DNA from: Roseibium album
GTDB lineage: Bacteria; Pseudomonadota; Alphaproteobacteria; Rhizobiales; Stappiaceae
Assembly (NCBI GenBank): GCA_001404055.1
Contig: CXTY01000035.1
Location: 186,001-250,000, forward strand
Reading direction: 5' to 3'
Length of the DNA stretch: 64,000 nt
The notes under the pieces were generated by a model, which saw only the letters and a program-made list of their open reading frames with translations, did not search any database and was not told the DNA's origin. The number at the start of each line of letters is the position of its first letter. The stretch's first letter is position 1. The position numbers and the translations under genes are program-made. Shown here piece after piece: positions 52,897 to 61,996 of this stretch.

Positions 52897-54308
52897 CCGT
52901 ATGGACGTTACTTATGCGCCGTTTGCCGGTTGTCGCGACGGGCCTCGCCATGTCGATGTGGTGGGGGCAGGCAGCTTCGCAGGAAAACCAAGGTTCAGAA
53001 TTCCTCTATAGCTGCGTAGATCTGCAAGAAAGATCTCCCCGATCATCGATCGGCGTCAAACTTTACCAAGGACATGATGGCTGGTTTTTCCGCGAGCGCG
53101 ACCTGGAAAACCTGTTTGAAATCTCCGAGGAGAGCCTCAAAGCTCTACAAAGCGTCAACCAGGCTCTAGCGTATCACGACATTCACCTTGTTCTGGTGCC
53201 GATGATACCGCGTGGAATCGTGGGGCGGGATAAAATTCCGAACGGTGGTCTGCTTTCGGACATGTTGTACGACGCTGAGTTCTCCGGAACGCAATTCAGC
53301 GCGTTTATCGAGTCCTTCAAGGAAGCGGGAATCGATGCCATCGACATTAACGGAATTCTGGAACAGAACCCTGAATTCGATCGGGCGAGTTATACCTTCT
53401 CCGGCGACGTTCACTGGAAGCCTGCGGGCGCGAGGCTGGTCGCCAGAGCAGTTGCGGACAAGGTTGTCCAGATTGAGCCGGAGTTGGGATCCCTCGCAGA
53501 ATACGAGACTTCTGCCACGGGTGAAGAAGTTCTGATCCGCTTCAATCTGACCAAGTCACTGAATGAGTTGTGTGAAGATCGCATTCCGCCAGAGTCGATC
53601 GAGACTTTTGCCACAAAGCGCAAACTAGATTCACTGGATGCCCTTTTCGACAGTGACGACAATAGCGACGGCCGAGAGCTTCTCCATATCGTTGGTACAT
53701 CCTTTTCAGATGAAGCCTTGCACTTTAATTTCGCCGGTTTCGTGCGCGAGTTCCTTCAGCGTGAAGTCTCGAACTTCGCGGTTAGTGGTGGAGGGCTAAC
53801 TGAGTCTATTTACAGCTGGTCGCAGAAAAAGACCGGACTTGAGAAAAGGCCCAGAATTCTGCTTTGGGAATATTCAGATTTGCGGGAAATCCAGAAAGAT
53901 CTGGATTTTGTCAAAGACGTGATTGTTCCCTCGATTTTTGGTGCCTGTGCCGGTGAACTCGAAGTGGCCAGCGGCGACTTTGCGGAGGGGGCGAGGTTTT
54001 CCTTTGGCTTGCCGCAGACAGGCGGACTTGCGCGCGACCACTATCTTCATCTCAGTTTTTCGAATGCAGCACTGACCGGTTTTCGTATCACGTATCAGTA
54101 TGCCGATGGCAGTGAGGAGCGTGTTGTCTTTTCCAATCCAAAGCGTGTCAGCGGTCTGAACAAACTGTACCAGAACTTTCCTGAAAACAGGGGCGAGACG
54201 CCTGTGAAACTGTCATTGGAAGTCGAGAACGAGCTCGTCACCTCAGGCAATGTGCAGCTCTGCCGCTATCCGGCTGACGCCTTTTCTGTCCAGCCAATAT
54301 CCAACTAA
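52893..54308 (+). CDS. algX: Alginate O-acetyltransferase AlgX
   Basis: AlgX is the periplasmic SGNH-like enzyme that acetylates mannuronate residues and binds polymer. The 471-residue protein has a signal peptide (cleavage near AAS-QE), the YQGHDGWFFRERDLE segment, the catalytic Asp172/His174 in SGDVHWKPAGA and the nucleophile Ser270 in VGTSFS. In P. aeruginosa AlgX the catalytic residues are Asp174, His176 and Ser269, so the triad is conserved almost in register. The C-terminal ~130 residues form a beta-rich carbohydrate-binding module as in AlgX. AlgJ, the related enzyme, lacks this module, which supports calling this AlgX. Confidence 0.9.
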   Translation: MTVWTLLMRRLPVVATGLAMSMWWGQAASQENQGSEFLYSCVDLQERSPRSSIGVKLYQGHDGWFFRERDLENLFEISEESLKALQSVNQALAYHDIHLVLVPMIPRGIVGRDKIPNGGLLSDMLYDAEFSGTQFSAFIESFKEAGIDAIDINGILEQNPEFDRASYTFSGDVHWKPAGARLVARAVADKVVQIEPELGSLAEYETSATGEEVLIRFNLTKSLNELCEDRIPPESIETFATKRKLDSLDALFDSDDNSDGRELLHIVGTSFSDEALHFNFAGFVREFLQREVSNFAVSGGGLTESIYSWSQKKTGLEKRPRILLWEYSDLREIQKDLDFVKDVIVPSIFGACAGELEVASGDFAEGARFSFGLPQTGGLARDHYLHLSFSNAALTGFRITYQYADGSEERVVFSNPKRVSGLNKLYQNFPENRGETPVKLSLEVENELVTSGNVQLCRYPADAFSVQPISN

Positions 54309-54322
54309 TTTGAGGTTGTATT

Positions 54323-54976
54323 ATGCGTACCAAATTCTTTTCTCTTGTCGCTCTGGTAATGATTGCTTTTCAAGGTGCTGTAACATCAGTTACCGCGGAC
54401 GACGCACTTTACGAAGCTCCCATTCCTGCCGACAAAAGTCTTGTTCGCTTTGTAAACGCTAAGCTGAAGAACGGCATTGTGCTGGATTTTTCCGGACAGA
54501 AATTTGGCGTCGATGGAAAGGCGCTGTCCGCTTATCACATTATCCAAAACGGTGATTACGTGATCGGTGACGGACTGTCTGCCGTGAATGTTAAACTGGA
54601 ATCGGGCAAGTTCTACACCGTCGCTGTTGGTGCTGAAATCGCGGACGGTGTGTCCATCGTCGTGATTGAAGACAAGGCGGTTGAGAACCCATCCAAATCG
54701 GCACTGAGTTTCTACAACTATGCCAGACAGCCCGTCGATCTCGCCCTGGTACTGAAAGGCGATACACGAACCCTCTTCAAGGACGCCGCACCAGGCAGCA
54801 TGGCCAGTCGTGAACTGCCAGCAATCGATATCGGTCTCCAGGTCCAGAATGGCACGGGGGTCATCTTTGAAACTGACAGCGTTTCGTTGACTGCAGACAA
54901 GAGACAGAACGTCGTGGTGCTTGAAACGGCAGCTGGTGTAGGTGCCTATCTGGTTGCAACTGAGCTGAACAAATAA
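54323..54976 (+). CDS. algF: Alginate O-acetylation protein AlgF
   Basis: AlgF is a periplasmic adaptor required for alginate acetylation together with AlgI, AlgJ and AlgX. This 217-residue protein has the expected length (~216), a signal peptide (cleavage near VTA-DD) and the N-terminal LYEAPIPADKSLVRFVNA segment. Two beta-sandwich halves follow, including SALSFYNYA and PAIDIGLQVQNG. It follows algX by 14 bases, which supports a working acetylation module. Confidence 0.87.
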   Translation: MRTKFFSLVALVMIAFQGAVTSVTADDALYEAPIPADKSLVRFVNAKLKNGIVLDFSGQKFGVDGKALSAYHIIQNGDYVIGDGLSAVNVKLESGKFYTVAVGAEIADGVSIVVIEDKAVENPSKSALSFYNYARQPVDLALVLKGDTRTLFKDAAPGSMASRELPAIDIGLQVQNGTGVIFETDSVSLTADKRQNVVVLETAAGVGAYLVATELNK

Positions 54977-55009
54977 ACGGGAAATAAACCCGGTTTTTGG
55001 GGGTCAAAA

Positions 55010-57856
55010 ATGAAAAAAATCTCTCACATCAGAAAGGTTGCAGGCTACGCCTCGGCCGTCGCCATAATGGTTTGCACCTCGCAGGCTGTCAGGGCGGATA
55101 ATCCAACAATCATTCTTGATCCCCCGCAACTCGACTACGCAGCCATCTGTGAACCTAGGCAGATCGAGGAATCGATCGTGCTGGACCGCGACTGGACAAA
55201 TTGGGACGGTATGGATCTGGGTGTGGACGCTTTGACGGCGATCAAGGTTTCGCATCTCTATCTGCGAGGGCGGGGCGAGGTGGCACGTTCGCCGGAAACG
55301 GCAAGGCGGATTCTCGAAGTTGCAATGGAAACCTACCCTGGCAGGCGGTCTGTTTTCCTTCTTCCCATGGCGCGCACGCTTCAAGCTGCAGCGCGAACAT
55401 CTGATGACTTTCACCAGGCTGAGTCCTTGTTGCTGGAATCTTACGACAGCGGATCCACCCGAGCAGCCCTTGCCTTAGGACAGTTTTACGGAGAAGACGG
55501 ACCTGCAGAAATGCGAAACGCGGAACAGGCCCGCCGGTTCCTGCGCATATCGGCCCTGTCAGCCGACCCCCAGGGACTTCTTGAATACGCTCAGGTTCTG
55601 GTTGTCGATCCCAATACTCCCATTGAGCAGAAACGAACAGCTGTTCTGGGAGCCCTCCTGAATATGGTTGGCCAACTCAAGGAGGGTGACTGTTCGGTAT
55701 TGAACACCATCGGCTTTCTCTATCTCCGTGGAGTGCTGGTCCAACAGGACATCAATGTCGCTCTGAAGTGGCTTGAGGCTTATGCTCAAACAGGTGATCC
55801 AAGAACAGCTAACTATCTTGCAAACTTGTTTATTTCCAATCAGGTAGAGCAGATCGACGTTCCTAAGTCGATCGACTATCTGCGTCAGGCAGCGTCCGGC
55901 GGCATTGCGTCTGCTCAATTCGGACTCGGCAAAGCCTATGTGGCCGGCCTTTCGGTCGAACGCGACCTCGATCTTGCGAAAGACTATTTTCTGCAGGCAT
56001 CGAAACAGGGGCTCCTGGCAGCCGATGAGTGGCTAGCACGGATTTATTCCGGTGAATTTGGCGGTTTGGCTGACGAGACCAAGGCTAAGGAATACTTCGA
56101 AAAGGCGCTGAAACAACCCGAGAGATCGGAAACGCTGCGGCTCGTCTACGGAGAGTTTCTGTCGGAGATTGGGAACAAAGAAGATCTTCAGCACGCTCTG
56201 GATATTCTCCAACAGGCGGCTGATGCTGGTTCCGTCGATGCTGCAAACCAAATCGCCAAAATCTATCTGCAACTCGGCAGGGAAAACACAAAGCTGCTGG
56301 AGAAATCGCTCGAATACTTCAGGACGTCTGCGAAGTCGGGTAACTCGGATGGCGCTTCCATGCTGGCCAAGATGTTCTCCTGCGGTATGGGCGTACCGAT
56401 CTCGGTGGATCTTGCCAACAAATGGTTGCACCAATCAGCCGTTCTGGGCGGTGTTAATTCGATCTATATCACAGGCTTGAACCTGCTTGCGAGCGAAAAC
56501 GAACGCGACAGGGAGCGTGGCCGTGTCTACATCAAACAGGCCGCGTTCAAAGGCAGTCCCGCGGCGATCGGATACGCTGTTGCCAGGTGGGAGAAGGGGG
56601 TCGAAGGCTTCAAGGAGCAGCCTTATGCGGCGGAACGACTCTCGATGTTCGTCGATAATCTCAAAGATCCGGTTCAACGCACCAGAGCCAAGATTTCGAT
56701 TTTGCGCAACCGCTTTGAGGTAGCCACTACGGTTGAAGAGAAAGAAGCGCAGATTCGTGAACTTGAACCGTTGTTGAAGAATGGCGGCCCGGAAGCCTAT
56801 CTCGCCAAAGCTGAAATGTTGCGTAATGCGGGTACGGCAAATGACACCGAGCTTGTGGATATCTACCGCGTTGTTGCGGAGATGGGTGATATCCGTGGTC
56901 AGCGCGAGCTTGGCAAGCATTTGCTGTCAGACCTGACACAAGATGTTTCGGTGGGGCGTGGCTGGCTTGAAAAGGCCTCGGCTTCAGGAGATTTCAAGGC
57001 CAAACTAGCCTTGCTGGACCCCGGCGCCTCTGACGTGATGGGGCAAATGGCGGAAATTTCCGTATCAGGCGAAGTCTGCACCGTAGACGAGATGGTCACC
57101 GTCGCCAGGGTCTATTCAACGTTGCCGGATCCACAGGCCAGCACGATGGCCAAATACTGGATGTCTCTTGCGACGACGATTGCCGACCGGGACGCTGACG
57201 ACCTGTATGCGATCGGTTCGGCGCTGCAGGACGGTGTTGATGGTGTTGATCATCGCTTTCGGGCTGAGGAATATCTTCTCGGAGCTCTGGCGCTCGGACG
57301 AAACTCGGTCTTGCGCGATCTTGCCGAGGGGCACCTGAACGGACTTTGGCAGGAAGCATCGGCAGATCAGGCAAAAGACTACCTTCGGAAACTTGCCGAT
57401 CTCGGTGACAAGGAAGCTGGCAACAAGCTGCTCAGTGAAATTGCAGATGGCACGTTCATATCTGACGTCGGTGAGGTATCAAGTCTGCTCTTATTTCTTG
57501 GAGATGAAGTCAAGTCGCCAGGAAAGTACATGCTGAAATTGGCTCGGTTGAACCTCGCCGGCTCGCTGGGGGGCTCAGACAGCTCGAAGGTGATCGAATG
57601 GCTCACCCTTTCCGCTCAGGACGGTGAACCGAATTCTATGTATCGGCTTTACCAAGCCTATTTCTTTGGTGACGGAACCGAGAAAGACATACCCCTGGCG
57701 CTGGAATGGCTGACGAAATCTGGCGAAGCCGGGAACGTAAAGGCCGCACGCGATTTGGCGGCCGCCTTCAAGGTGGGTGTCCCGGGATTGTCTCCGGACG
57801 CGGAACAAGCTGCTTACTGGCAAAAACAATTCGAAGAACTTTCGGACCTTGAGTGA
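55010..57856 (+). CDS. Large secreted Sel1-repeat protein (948 aa) in the alginate operon
   Basis: This is a signal-peptide protein (cleavage near VRA-DN) built almost entirely of Sel1-like helical pairs. Examples are GDPRTANYLANLFI, GIASAQFGLGKAYVAG, GNSDGASMLAKMFSCGMGV and GEPNSMYRLYQAYFFGDGT. It lacks a lipobox. Together with the 1002-residue Sel1 protein and the AlgK-like lipoprotein, it gives the cluster three separate Sel1 scaffolds. The position between algF and algL suggests it holds lyase and acetylation enzymes in the periplasmic complex. A perfect 10-bp hairpin follows the gene. No enzyme motif is seen. Confidence 0.78.
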   Translation: MKKISHIRKVAGYASAVAIMVCTSQAVRADNPTIILDPPQLDYAAICEPRQIEESIVLDRDWTNWDGMDLGVDALTAIKVSHLYLRGRGEVARSPETARRILEVAMETYPGRRSVFLLPMARTLQAAARTSDDFHQAESLLLESYDSGSTRAALALGQFYGEDGPAEMRNAEQARRFLRISALSADPQGLLEYAQVLVVDPNTPIEQKRTAVLGALLNMVGQLKEGDCSVLNTIGFLYLRGVLVQQDINVALKWLEAYAQTGDPRTANYLANLFISNQVEQIDVPKSIDYLRQAASGGIASAQFGLGKAYVAGLSVERDLDLAKDYFLQASKQGLLAADEWLARIYSGEFGGLADETKAKEYFEKALKQPERSETLRLVYGEFLSEIGNKEDLQHALDILQQAADAGSVDAANQIAKIYLQLGRENTKLLEKSLEYFRTSAKSGNSDGASMLAKMFSCGMGVPISVDLANKWLHQSAVLGGVNSIYITGLNLLASENERDRERGRVYIKQAAFKGSPAAIGYAVARWEKGVEGFKEQPYAAERLSMFVDNLKDPVQRTRAKISILRNRFEVATTVEEKEAQIRELEPLLKNGGPEAYLAKAEMLRNAGTANDTELVDIYRVVAEMGDIRGQRELGKHLLSDLTQDVSVGRGWLEKASASGDFKAKLALLDPGASDVMGQMAEISVSGEVCTVDEMVTVARVYSTLPDPQASTMAKYWMSLATTIADRDADDLYAIGSALQDGVDGVDHRFRAEEYLLGALALGRNSVLRDLAEGHLNGLWQEASADQAKDYLRKLADLGDKEAGNKLLSEIADGTFISDVGEVSSLLLFLGDEVKSPGKYMLKLARLNLAGSLGGSDSSKVIEWLTLSAQDGEPNSMYRLYQAYFFGDGTEKDIPLALEWLTKSGEAGNVKAARDLAAAFKVGVPGLSPDAEQAAYWQKQFEELSDLE

Positions 57857-57871
57857 CGATCCGAAGTGCTT

Positions 57872-57896
57872 GCTCGTGCGCACTCTGCGCACGAGC
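57872..57896 (+). promoter_or_regulatory. Perfect hairpin between the Sel1 gene and algL
   Basis: GCTCGTGCGC (57872-57881) pairs perfectly with GCGCACGAGC (57887-57896) around a five-base loop. No T-run follows, so it is more likely an mRNA-stabilising or processing element that sets relative expression than an intrinsic terminator. Confidence 0.6.
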
Positions 57897-57932
57897 GCGC
57901 AATCGGCTGTTATCGGAAAATTGGATTAAGAA

Positions 57933-59039
57933 ATGAGATTTCGATTCAACTTATTGAAATTGTTTGTTTTTTTAGGTGTGTCGCTTGCAATGTTCGTTGA
58001 GGTTTTTGCAGCTGGCTATTCTGTGCCATTTCCCCTGGCTCGAAACGTTGCTGACAACAATGGTAGGTTGACGTGCAAGAAAGATTTGCCAAAGCCGATC
58101 AAAACTCTCCGCCTTGGAAGCATCTATAGTTCGAAGGACAAGAGCCGATCGACAATCGATCCAGAGAACAAAAAACGGTACGACGCGGCAATTGCGGCCA
58201 CGCGCTCCTACCTAATGTTCGTCACCAAGAACGCGAGCAACTACACACAAACGGACGGAAACAGACTAGACACTGCTGCATGCGCGCTGGCAGCACTTGA
58301 TCTTTGGGCCAAAGCTGGGGCGCTCACCGATCTCAAGACCCGCCAGTCCTATTTGAGTGTAACGAGAATTATCGCCGGGGCGGCGGTGGCATACATGCAG
58401 GTAAAGCCAGCTGCAGAAATACTGGGTCTAAACACTTCCCATATCGAAGACTGGCTGACACGCCTAGCGCAAGCCACCATCCCTGTCTACACAGAGTCCG
58501 GCGAGCGGGTATCAAATCGTCAGAACCATCGGTATTGGGGTGGTTTTGCAGTTGCGGCCGTAGGTGTCGCAGTAGGCCGTCGCGATTTCCTCGAATTTGG
58601 TTATGACAGCTACAAACTTGGCATCTGTCAGGTTACCGAAGAAGGTATCCTGCCTTTAGAGTTGGCCCGGAAAAAGAAGGCACGCGATTACCATCTACAT
58701 GCAGCTGCTCCCCTGGTGATGCTGGCGTCCCTGTCCGAAGCTAATGGTTACGAAGCCTTTTCCCTTTGTGGCAACGCCTTAAAAAGGCTCGCGCATTTCT
58801 CACTGGCGTCGATTGCTGATCCGGGTGAAATCGAAGAATTGACAGGTACTAAACAGGCAGAGCTGCCGCGTGAAGAGGATGGCCGTATCCGGCGCGATCG
58901 GATTGCCTGGCTAGAGGTTTACCTCATGAAATATCCCGAAGAACGGGCCAAATACGGACGTTTTTACACGCTGCCGCTTTATTCCTCCGCGCTCGGAGGT
59001 CGTGTCAGTGCAATGTACAACCTTGATTTCAGAAATTAA
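57933..59039 (+). CDS. algL: Alginate lyase, PL5 family
   Basis: AlgL degrades mis-exported alginate in the periplasm and is essential to the secretion complex in Pseudomonas. The 368-residue protein has a signal peptide and a complete PL5 (alpha/alpha)-barrel. The substrate-binding KDKSRSTID segment is followed by Asn-His in RQNHRYWGGFAVAAVGV, and the general acid/base Tyr is in ARDYHLHAA. The C-terminal region (WLEVYLMKYPEERAKYG, LPLYSSALGG) is intact, unlike in the paralogue at 37581. It sits between the Sel1 protein and the phosphomannomutase gene. Confidence 0.9.
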   Translation: MRFRFNLLKLFVFLGVSLAMFVEVFAAGYSVPFPLARNVADNNGRLTCKKDLPKPIKTLRLGSIYSSKDKSRSTIDPENKKRYDAAIAATRSYLMFVTKNASNYTQTDGNRLDTAACALAALDLWAKAGALTDLKTRQSYLSVTRIIAGAAVAYMQVKPAAEILGLNTSHIEDWLTRLAQATIPVYTESGERVSNRQNHRYWGGFAVAAVGVAVGRRDFLEFGYDSYKLGICQVTEEGILPLELARKKKARDYHLHAAAPLVMLASLSEANGYEAFSLCGNALKRLAHFSLASIADPGEIEELTGTKQAELPREEDGRIRRDRIAWLEVYLMKYPEERAKYGRFYTLPLYSSALGGRVSAMYNLDFRN

Positions 59040-59074
59040 TAGCGAACAGAAACCTGTTCCACAGGAGAGTTATT

Positions 59075-60505
59075 GTGAGTTTGAAATTTGGTACTAGCGG
59101 CCTTCGTGGTTTGTCTTCCGATCTGGAAGGGGCTCCGTCATTCATTTACGCTGCTGCGTTTTCCAAGTTCCTTTTGGATCAGGGGCTTGCAGCAAGCGGT
59201 GACCGAGTACTGGTCGGTTATGACTTCAGGGCCTCCAGCCCTGCAATTGCCGAAAATGTCAAACGGGCGATTTCCTTGGCCGGCCTGGTACCCGTCGACT
59301 GCGGAACGTTGCCGACACCGGCTCTCGCGCATTATGGGCTGAAGCTCGGAGCAGGCTCCATGATGATAACCGGGTCGCACATCCCAGCCGACAGAAACGG
59401 TATCAAGTTCTATTTGCCTTCAGGTGAAATCGGGAAGAATGATGAAAAAGCGATAACCTCTCTTTCCGAGAAAATTCAGGCACCGGAAGTCGGGTCTGGC
59501 AACGTTCCGTTTGAAGACCACGCAGCTCAGGCTGCTGCCCTGTTTATGGAACGCAACCGCGGTTTGCTGGCGGCGAATACTCTGCAGGGATTGCGTGTTG
59601 GGGTCTATCAGCACTCGACAGTTGCTCGCGATATGCTTGCGGAGATTTTGGCGCACTATGGAGCCGAAGCAGTTCTCCTTGGCCGCTCTGAAACATTTAT
59701 TCCCGTGGATACAGAAGCAGTATCCATTGATACAAAAACGGCTCTGAAACAGTGGTCAGAGCAGCATGGACTTGACGCAATCGTATCCGCGGATGGCGAT
59801 GGAGACAGGCCCCTGATCGCCGACGAGACCGGGTTGCCTGTAAACGGTGACGTTTGCGGATTTCTTGCGGCACAATTTCTCGGAGCGACCCATGTGGTCA
59901 CACCGGTCACCTCAAACTCCGGAATTGAAAAAGTTTTTGCCGGTGAAGTGGCGCGAACACGGGTGGGATCACCATTCGTTATCTCAGGCATGCAGACTGC
60001 GGCCGGCTCTGACGGTGCGTTGGTTGTCGGCTTTGAAGCCAATGGGGGAACGTTGACGGCGTCTGAGTTCCAGGTTGCAGGTGGTCAGTTTTCCGCTTTG
60101 CCTACAAGGGACTGCTTCCTGCCAATTCTGGTGGTTCTTGCGTCCTCGGTCGCGTCTGGGCTCTCTCTTTCTGCACTGAAGGACAGCCTGCGTATGAACG
60201 CAACATCGGCAGACCGGCTGAAAGACTATCCGCAGGAAAACAGTGCTGCGCTGATGGGGTGGTTGACACATTCGAGCGCCAATTTGGCGAGCTTCATCCA
60301 ACCGATCGGTGTGCCCACGTCAGTCAACGATCTGGATGGGCTGCGCGTTGCTTTTGAAGACGGGGCCGTCATTCATTTTCGCCCCTCGGGAAACGCACCG
60401 GAGATGCGGTGCTATGTCGAAGCGGAAAATCCTGAAAAGTGCAAGCTATTGTTGGAAAGCGGACTCGATCTGCTTTCGACCTTTGACCGCGACGCGGTCG
60501 CCTAA
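59075..60505 (+). CDS. algC: Phosphomannomutase
   Basis: This enzyme converts mannose-6-phosphate to mannose-1-phosphate, the substrate of AlgA. The 476-residue alpha-D-phosphohexomutase has the phosphoserine Ser101 in TGSHIPADRNG, the Mg2+ loop SADGDGDRP, the sugar loop GFEANGG and the phosphate loop RPSGNAPEMR. The active-site serine context is TGSH instead of the commoner TASH. GTG 59075 is preceded by CAGGAGAG. In Pseudomonas algC lies outside the alginate operon; here it is inside. A dual phosphoglucomutase activity is possible. Confidence 0.87.
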   Translation: MSLKFGTSGLRGLSSDLEGAPSFIYAAAFSKFLLDQGLAASGDRVLVGYDFRASSPAIAENVKRAISLAGLVPVDCGTLPTPALAHYGLKLGAGSMMITGSHIPADRNGIKFYLPSGEIGKNDEKAITSLSEKIQAPEVGSGNVPFEDHAAQAAALFMERNRGLLAANTLQGLRVGVYQHSTVARDMLAEILAHYGAEAVLLGRSETFIPVDTEAVSIDTKTALKQWSEQHGLDAIVSADGDGDRPLIADETGLPVNGDVCGFLAAQFLGATHVVTPVTSNSGIEKVFAGEVARTRVGSPFVISGMQTAAGSDGALVVGFEANGGTLTASEFQVAGGQFSALPTRDCFLPILVVLASSVASGLSLSALKDSLRMNATSADRLKDYPQENSAALMGWLTHSSANLASFIQPIGVPTSVNDLDGLRVAFEDGAVIHFRPSGNAPEMRCYVEAENPEKCKLLLESGLDLLSTFDRDAVA

Positions 60506-60578
60506 CGCCGGCCTTCGCTGAAGGTCACGGTCAGGACTGGAAAAACTGAATAAAAACTCTGGGGATTGGAGTGGGGAA

Positions 60579-61970
60579 GTGGCAAAATTTGGATTAGATA
60601 AAAAGTGGCTGATACTCGGAGGGCTTGGTGTTCTTCTGGCGGCCTGTCAGAACAGCCCGGACTCAGCGTATCGGGAAGCAAAAATCAGCATCGCCCACTC
60701 CAAAGCTGGTGTGAATACACCCAATGATCCCGAGAAACTCCTGATGATCTCGGCAAAAGGGGCGACCTCGAAATCCGATATTCAAAAATACAACCGGGAA
60801 TATGGCAAATATCTGCTTGAGAAAGGCAAAAGACGTCAAGCCTATCAAGCCTTTGAGACAGCAGCACTTGCCGGTGACAGTTCTTCCCAGAACCGACTTG
60901 TTCAGGGGCATCTAAACGGACACTATCGACCATCAAACCTGAACAAGGTGGCGCGCGACGTCTATCTTCCCGCAGCGAACAGTGGATCGAGCGTCTCCGC
61001 AAACATGCTGATGGCAGAGCTCGTCGGCAAGGGCAGAGTTCGAGGTTCGCAGTTCAAGAGTGAGAGCTATTGGTTGCAACGGGCAGCCAAAAAGGGTTCG
61101 ACAAGCGCATCGCGCGATCTCGCTGAAAAGGCTGAACGCTCCGGCAACGTCAAACTTGCCGCGTCCTATTATGCAAAATCCGACCGTATTTCGCGAAGTG
61201 AACGAGCGTTGCGTCAGGCTCGTATCTATTACCTCGGTCAAGGCGTTAAGCAAAACACAAAAGTCGCCCATGCTTGGATGGAGCGGGCACGCAGGTTCGA
61301 CAAGAAGGGTGCTGGCGAATTGGCCGCACGCGTCTATCGTTCGACGGGTGGTGGCAAGGACGGTGCTTATCTTCAATCGGTCGCGTCGGCGGCAGGTGTA
61401 ACCAGCAGCCTTTCCAGTGGCCGGATCGTACGCGACTACCGTGCTGCAAAGACCGACGCAGAACGGCGCATGATCATCAAGCCGCTTGAAAAGTCTGCAG
61501 ATCAGGGCAGTGCGGATGCGGCCCTTGTTGTTGCAAATCTCTATATTCGCACAGGCGGTAGTGACGCCAAGATCGCCAAATATTTGCTGAAAGCCTATTC
61601 CGGTGGAAAGACAGAAGCTCTCGATCTCATGATCACCCGTCTTCAGCGTGCAAGTCCTGGCAGCAGCGAAGCCAATTCACTTTATAAAGCGGTCGCCTCG
61701 GTTGCGAGTAAGGGCAACGTAAAGGCGGCCCGGGCTCTCAGCTCGATCTATTCAATTGGTGGCGTGAAACAGGCTAGCGTGAGTGAAAGCCGCAAATGGC
61801 TGCGCAAAGCGGCTGATTCCGGCGACACCAAGTCTCAATATGAGTTTGGCGTCGACCTTTTCGAGAACGGTAATGGCGGTTCTGACAAGAATCTTGCGGT
61901 GAAATATCTGACCATGGCCGCCAACAAAGGCAACCCGTTCGCTTCCTCATATCTCAAGGGAAAACAGTAA
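60579..61970 (+). CDS. algK: AlgK-like Sel1-repeat lipoprotein
   Basis: AlgK is the outer-membrane lipoprotein scaffold that localises the AlgE porin. This 463-residue protein has the right size (~475 in Pseudomonas), a lipobox LLAAC in its signal sequence and Sel1/TPR-like repeats through most of its length: AALAGDSSSQNRLVQGHLNG, GSSVSANMLMAELVGKG, GDTKSQYEFGVDLFENG. GTG 60579 follows TGGAGTGGGGA. Identity as AlgK rests on lipidation, size and context rather than on diagnostic residues. Confidence 0.78.
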   Translation: MAKFGLDKKWLILGGLGVLLAACQNSPDSAYREAKISIAHSKAGVNTPNDPEKLLMISAKGATSKSDIQKYNREYGKYLLEKGKRRQAYQAFETAALAGDSSSQNRLVQGHLNGHYRPSNLNKVARDVYLPAANSGSSVSANMLMAELVGKGRVRGSQFKSESYWLQRAAKKGSTSASRDLAEKAERSGNVKLAASYYAKSDRISRSERALRQARIYYLGQGVKQNTKVAHAWMERARRFDKKGAGELAARVYRSTGGGKDGAYLQSVASAAGVTSSLSSGRIVRDYRAAKTDAERRMIIKPLEKSADQGSADAALVVANLYIRTGGSDAKIAKYLLKAYSGGKTEALDLMITRLQRASPGSSEANSLYKAVASVASKGNVKAARALSSIYSIGGVKQASVSESRKWLRKAADSGDTKSQYEFGVDLFENGNGGSDKNLAVKYLTMAANKGNPFASSYLKGKQ

Positions 61971-61996
61971 CAGGTTGTGCAAGACAGGAGATTGCC

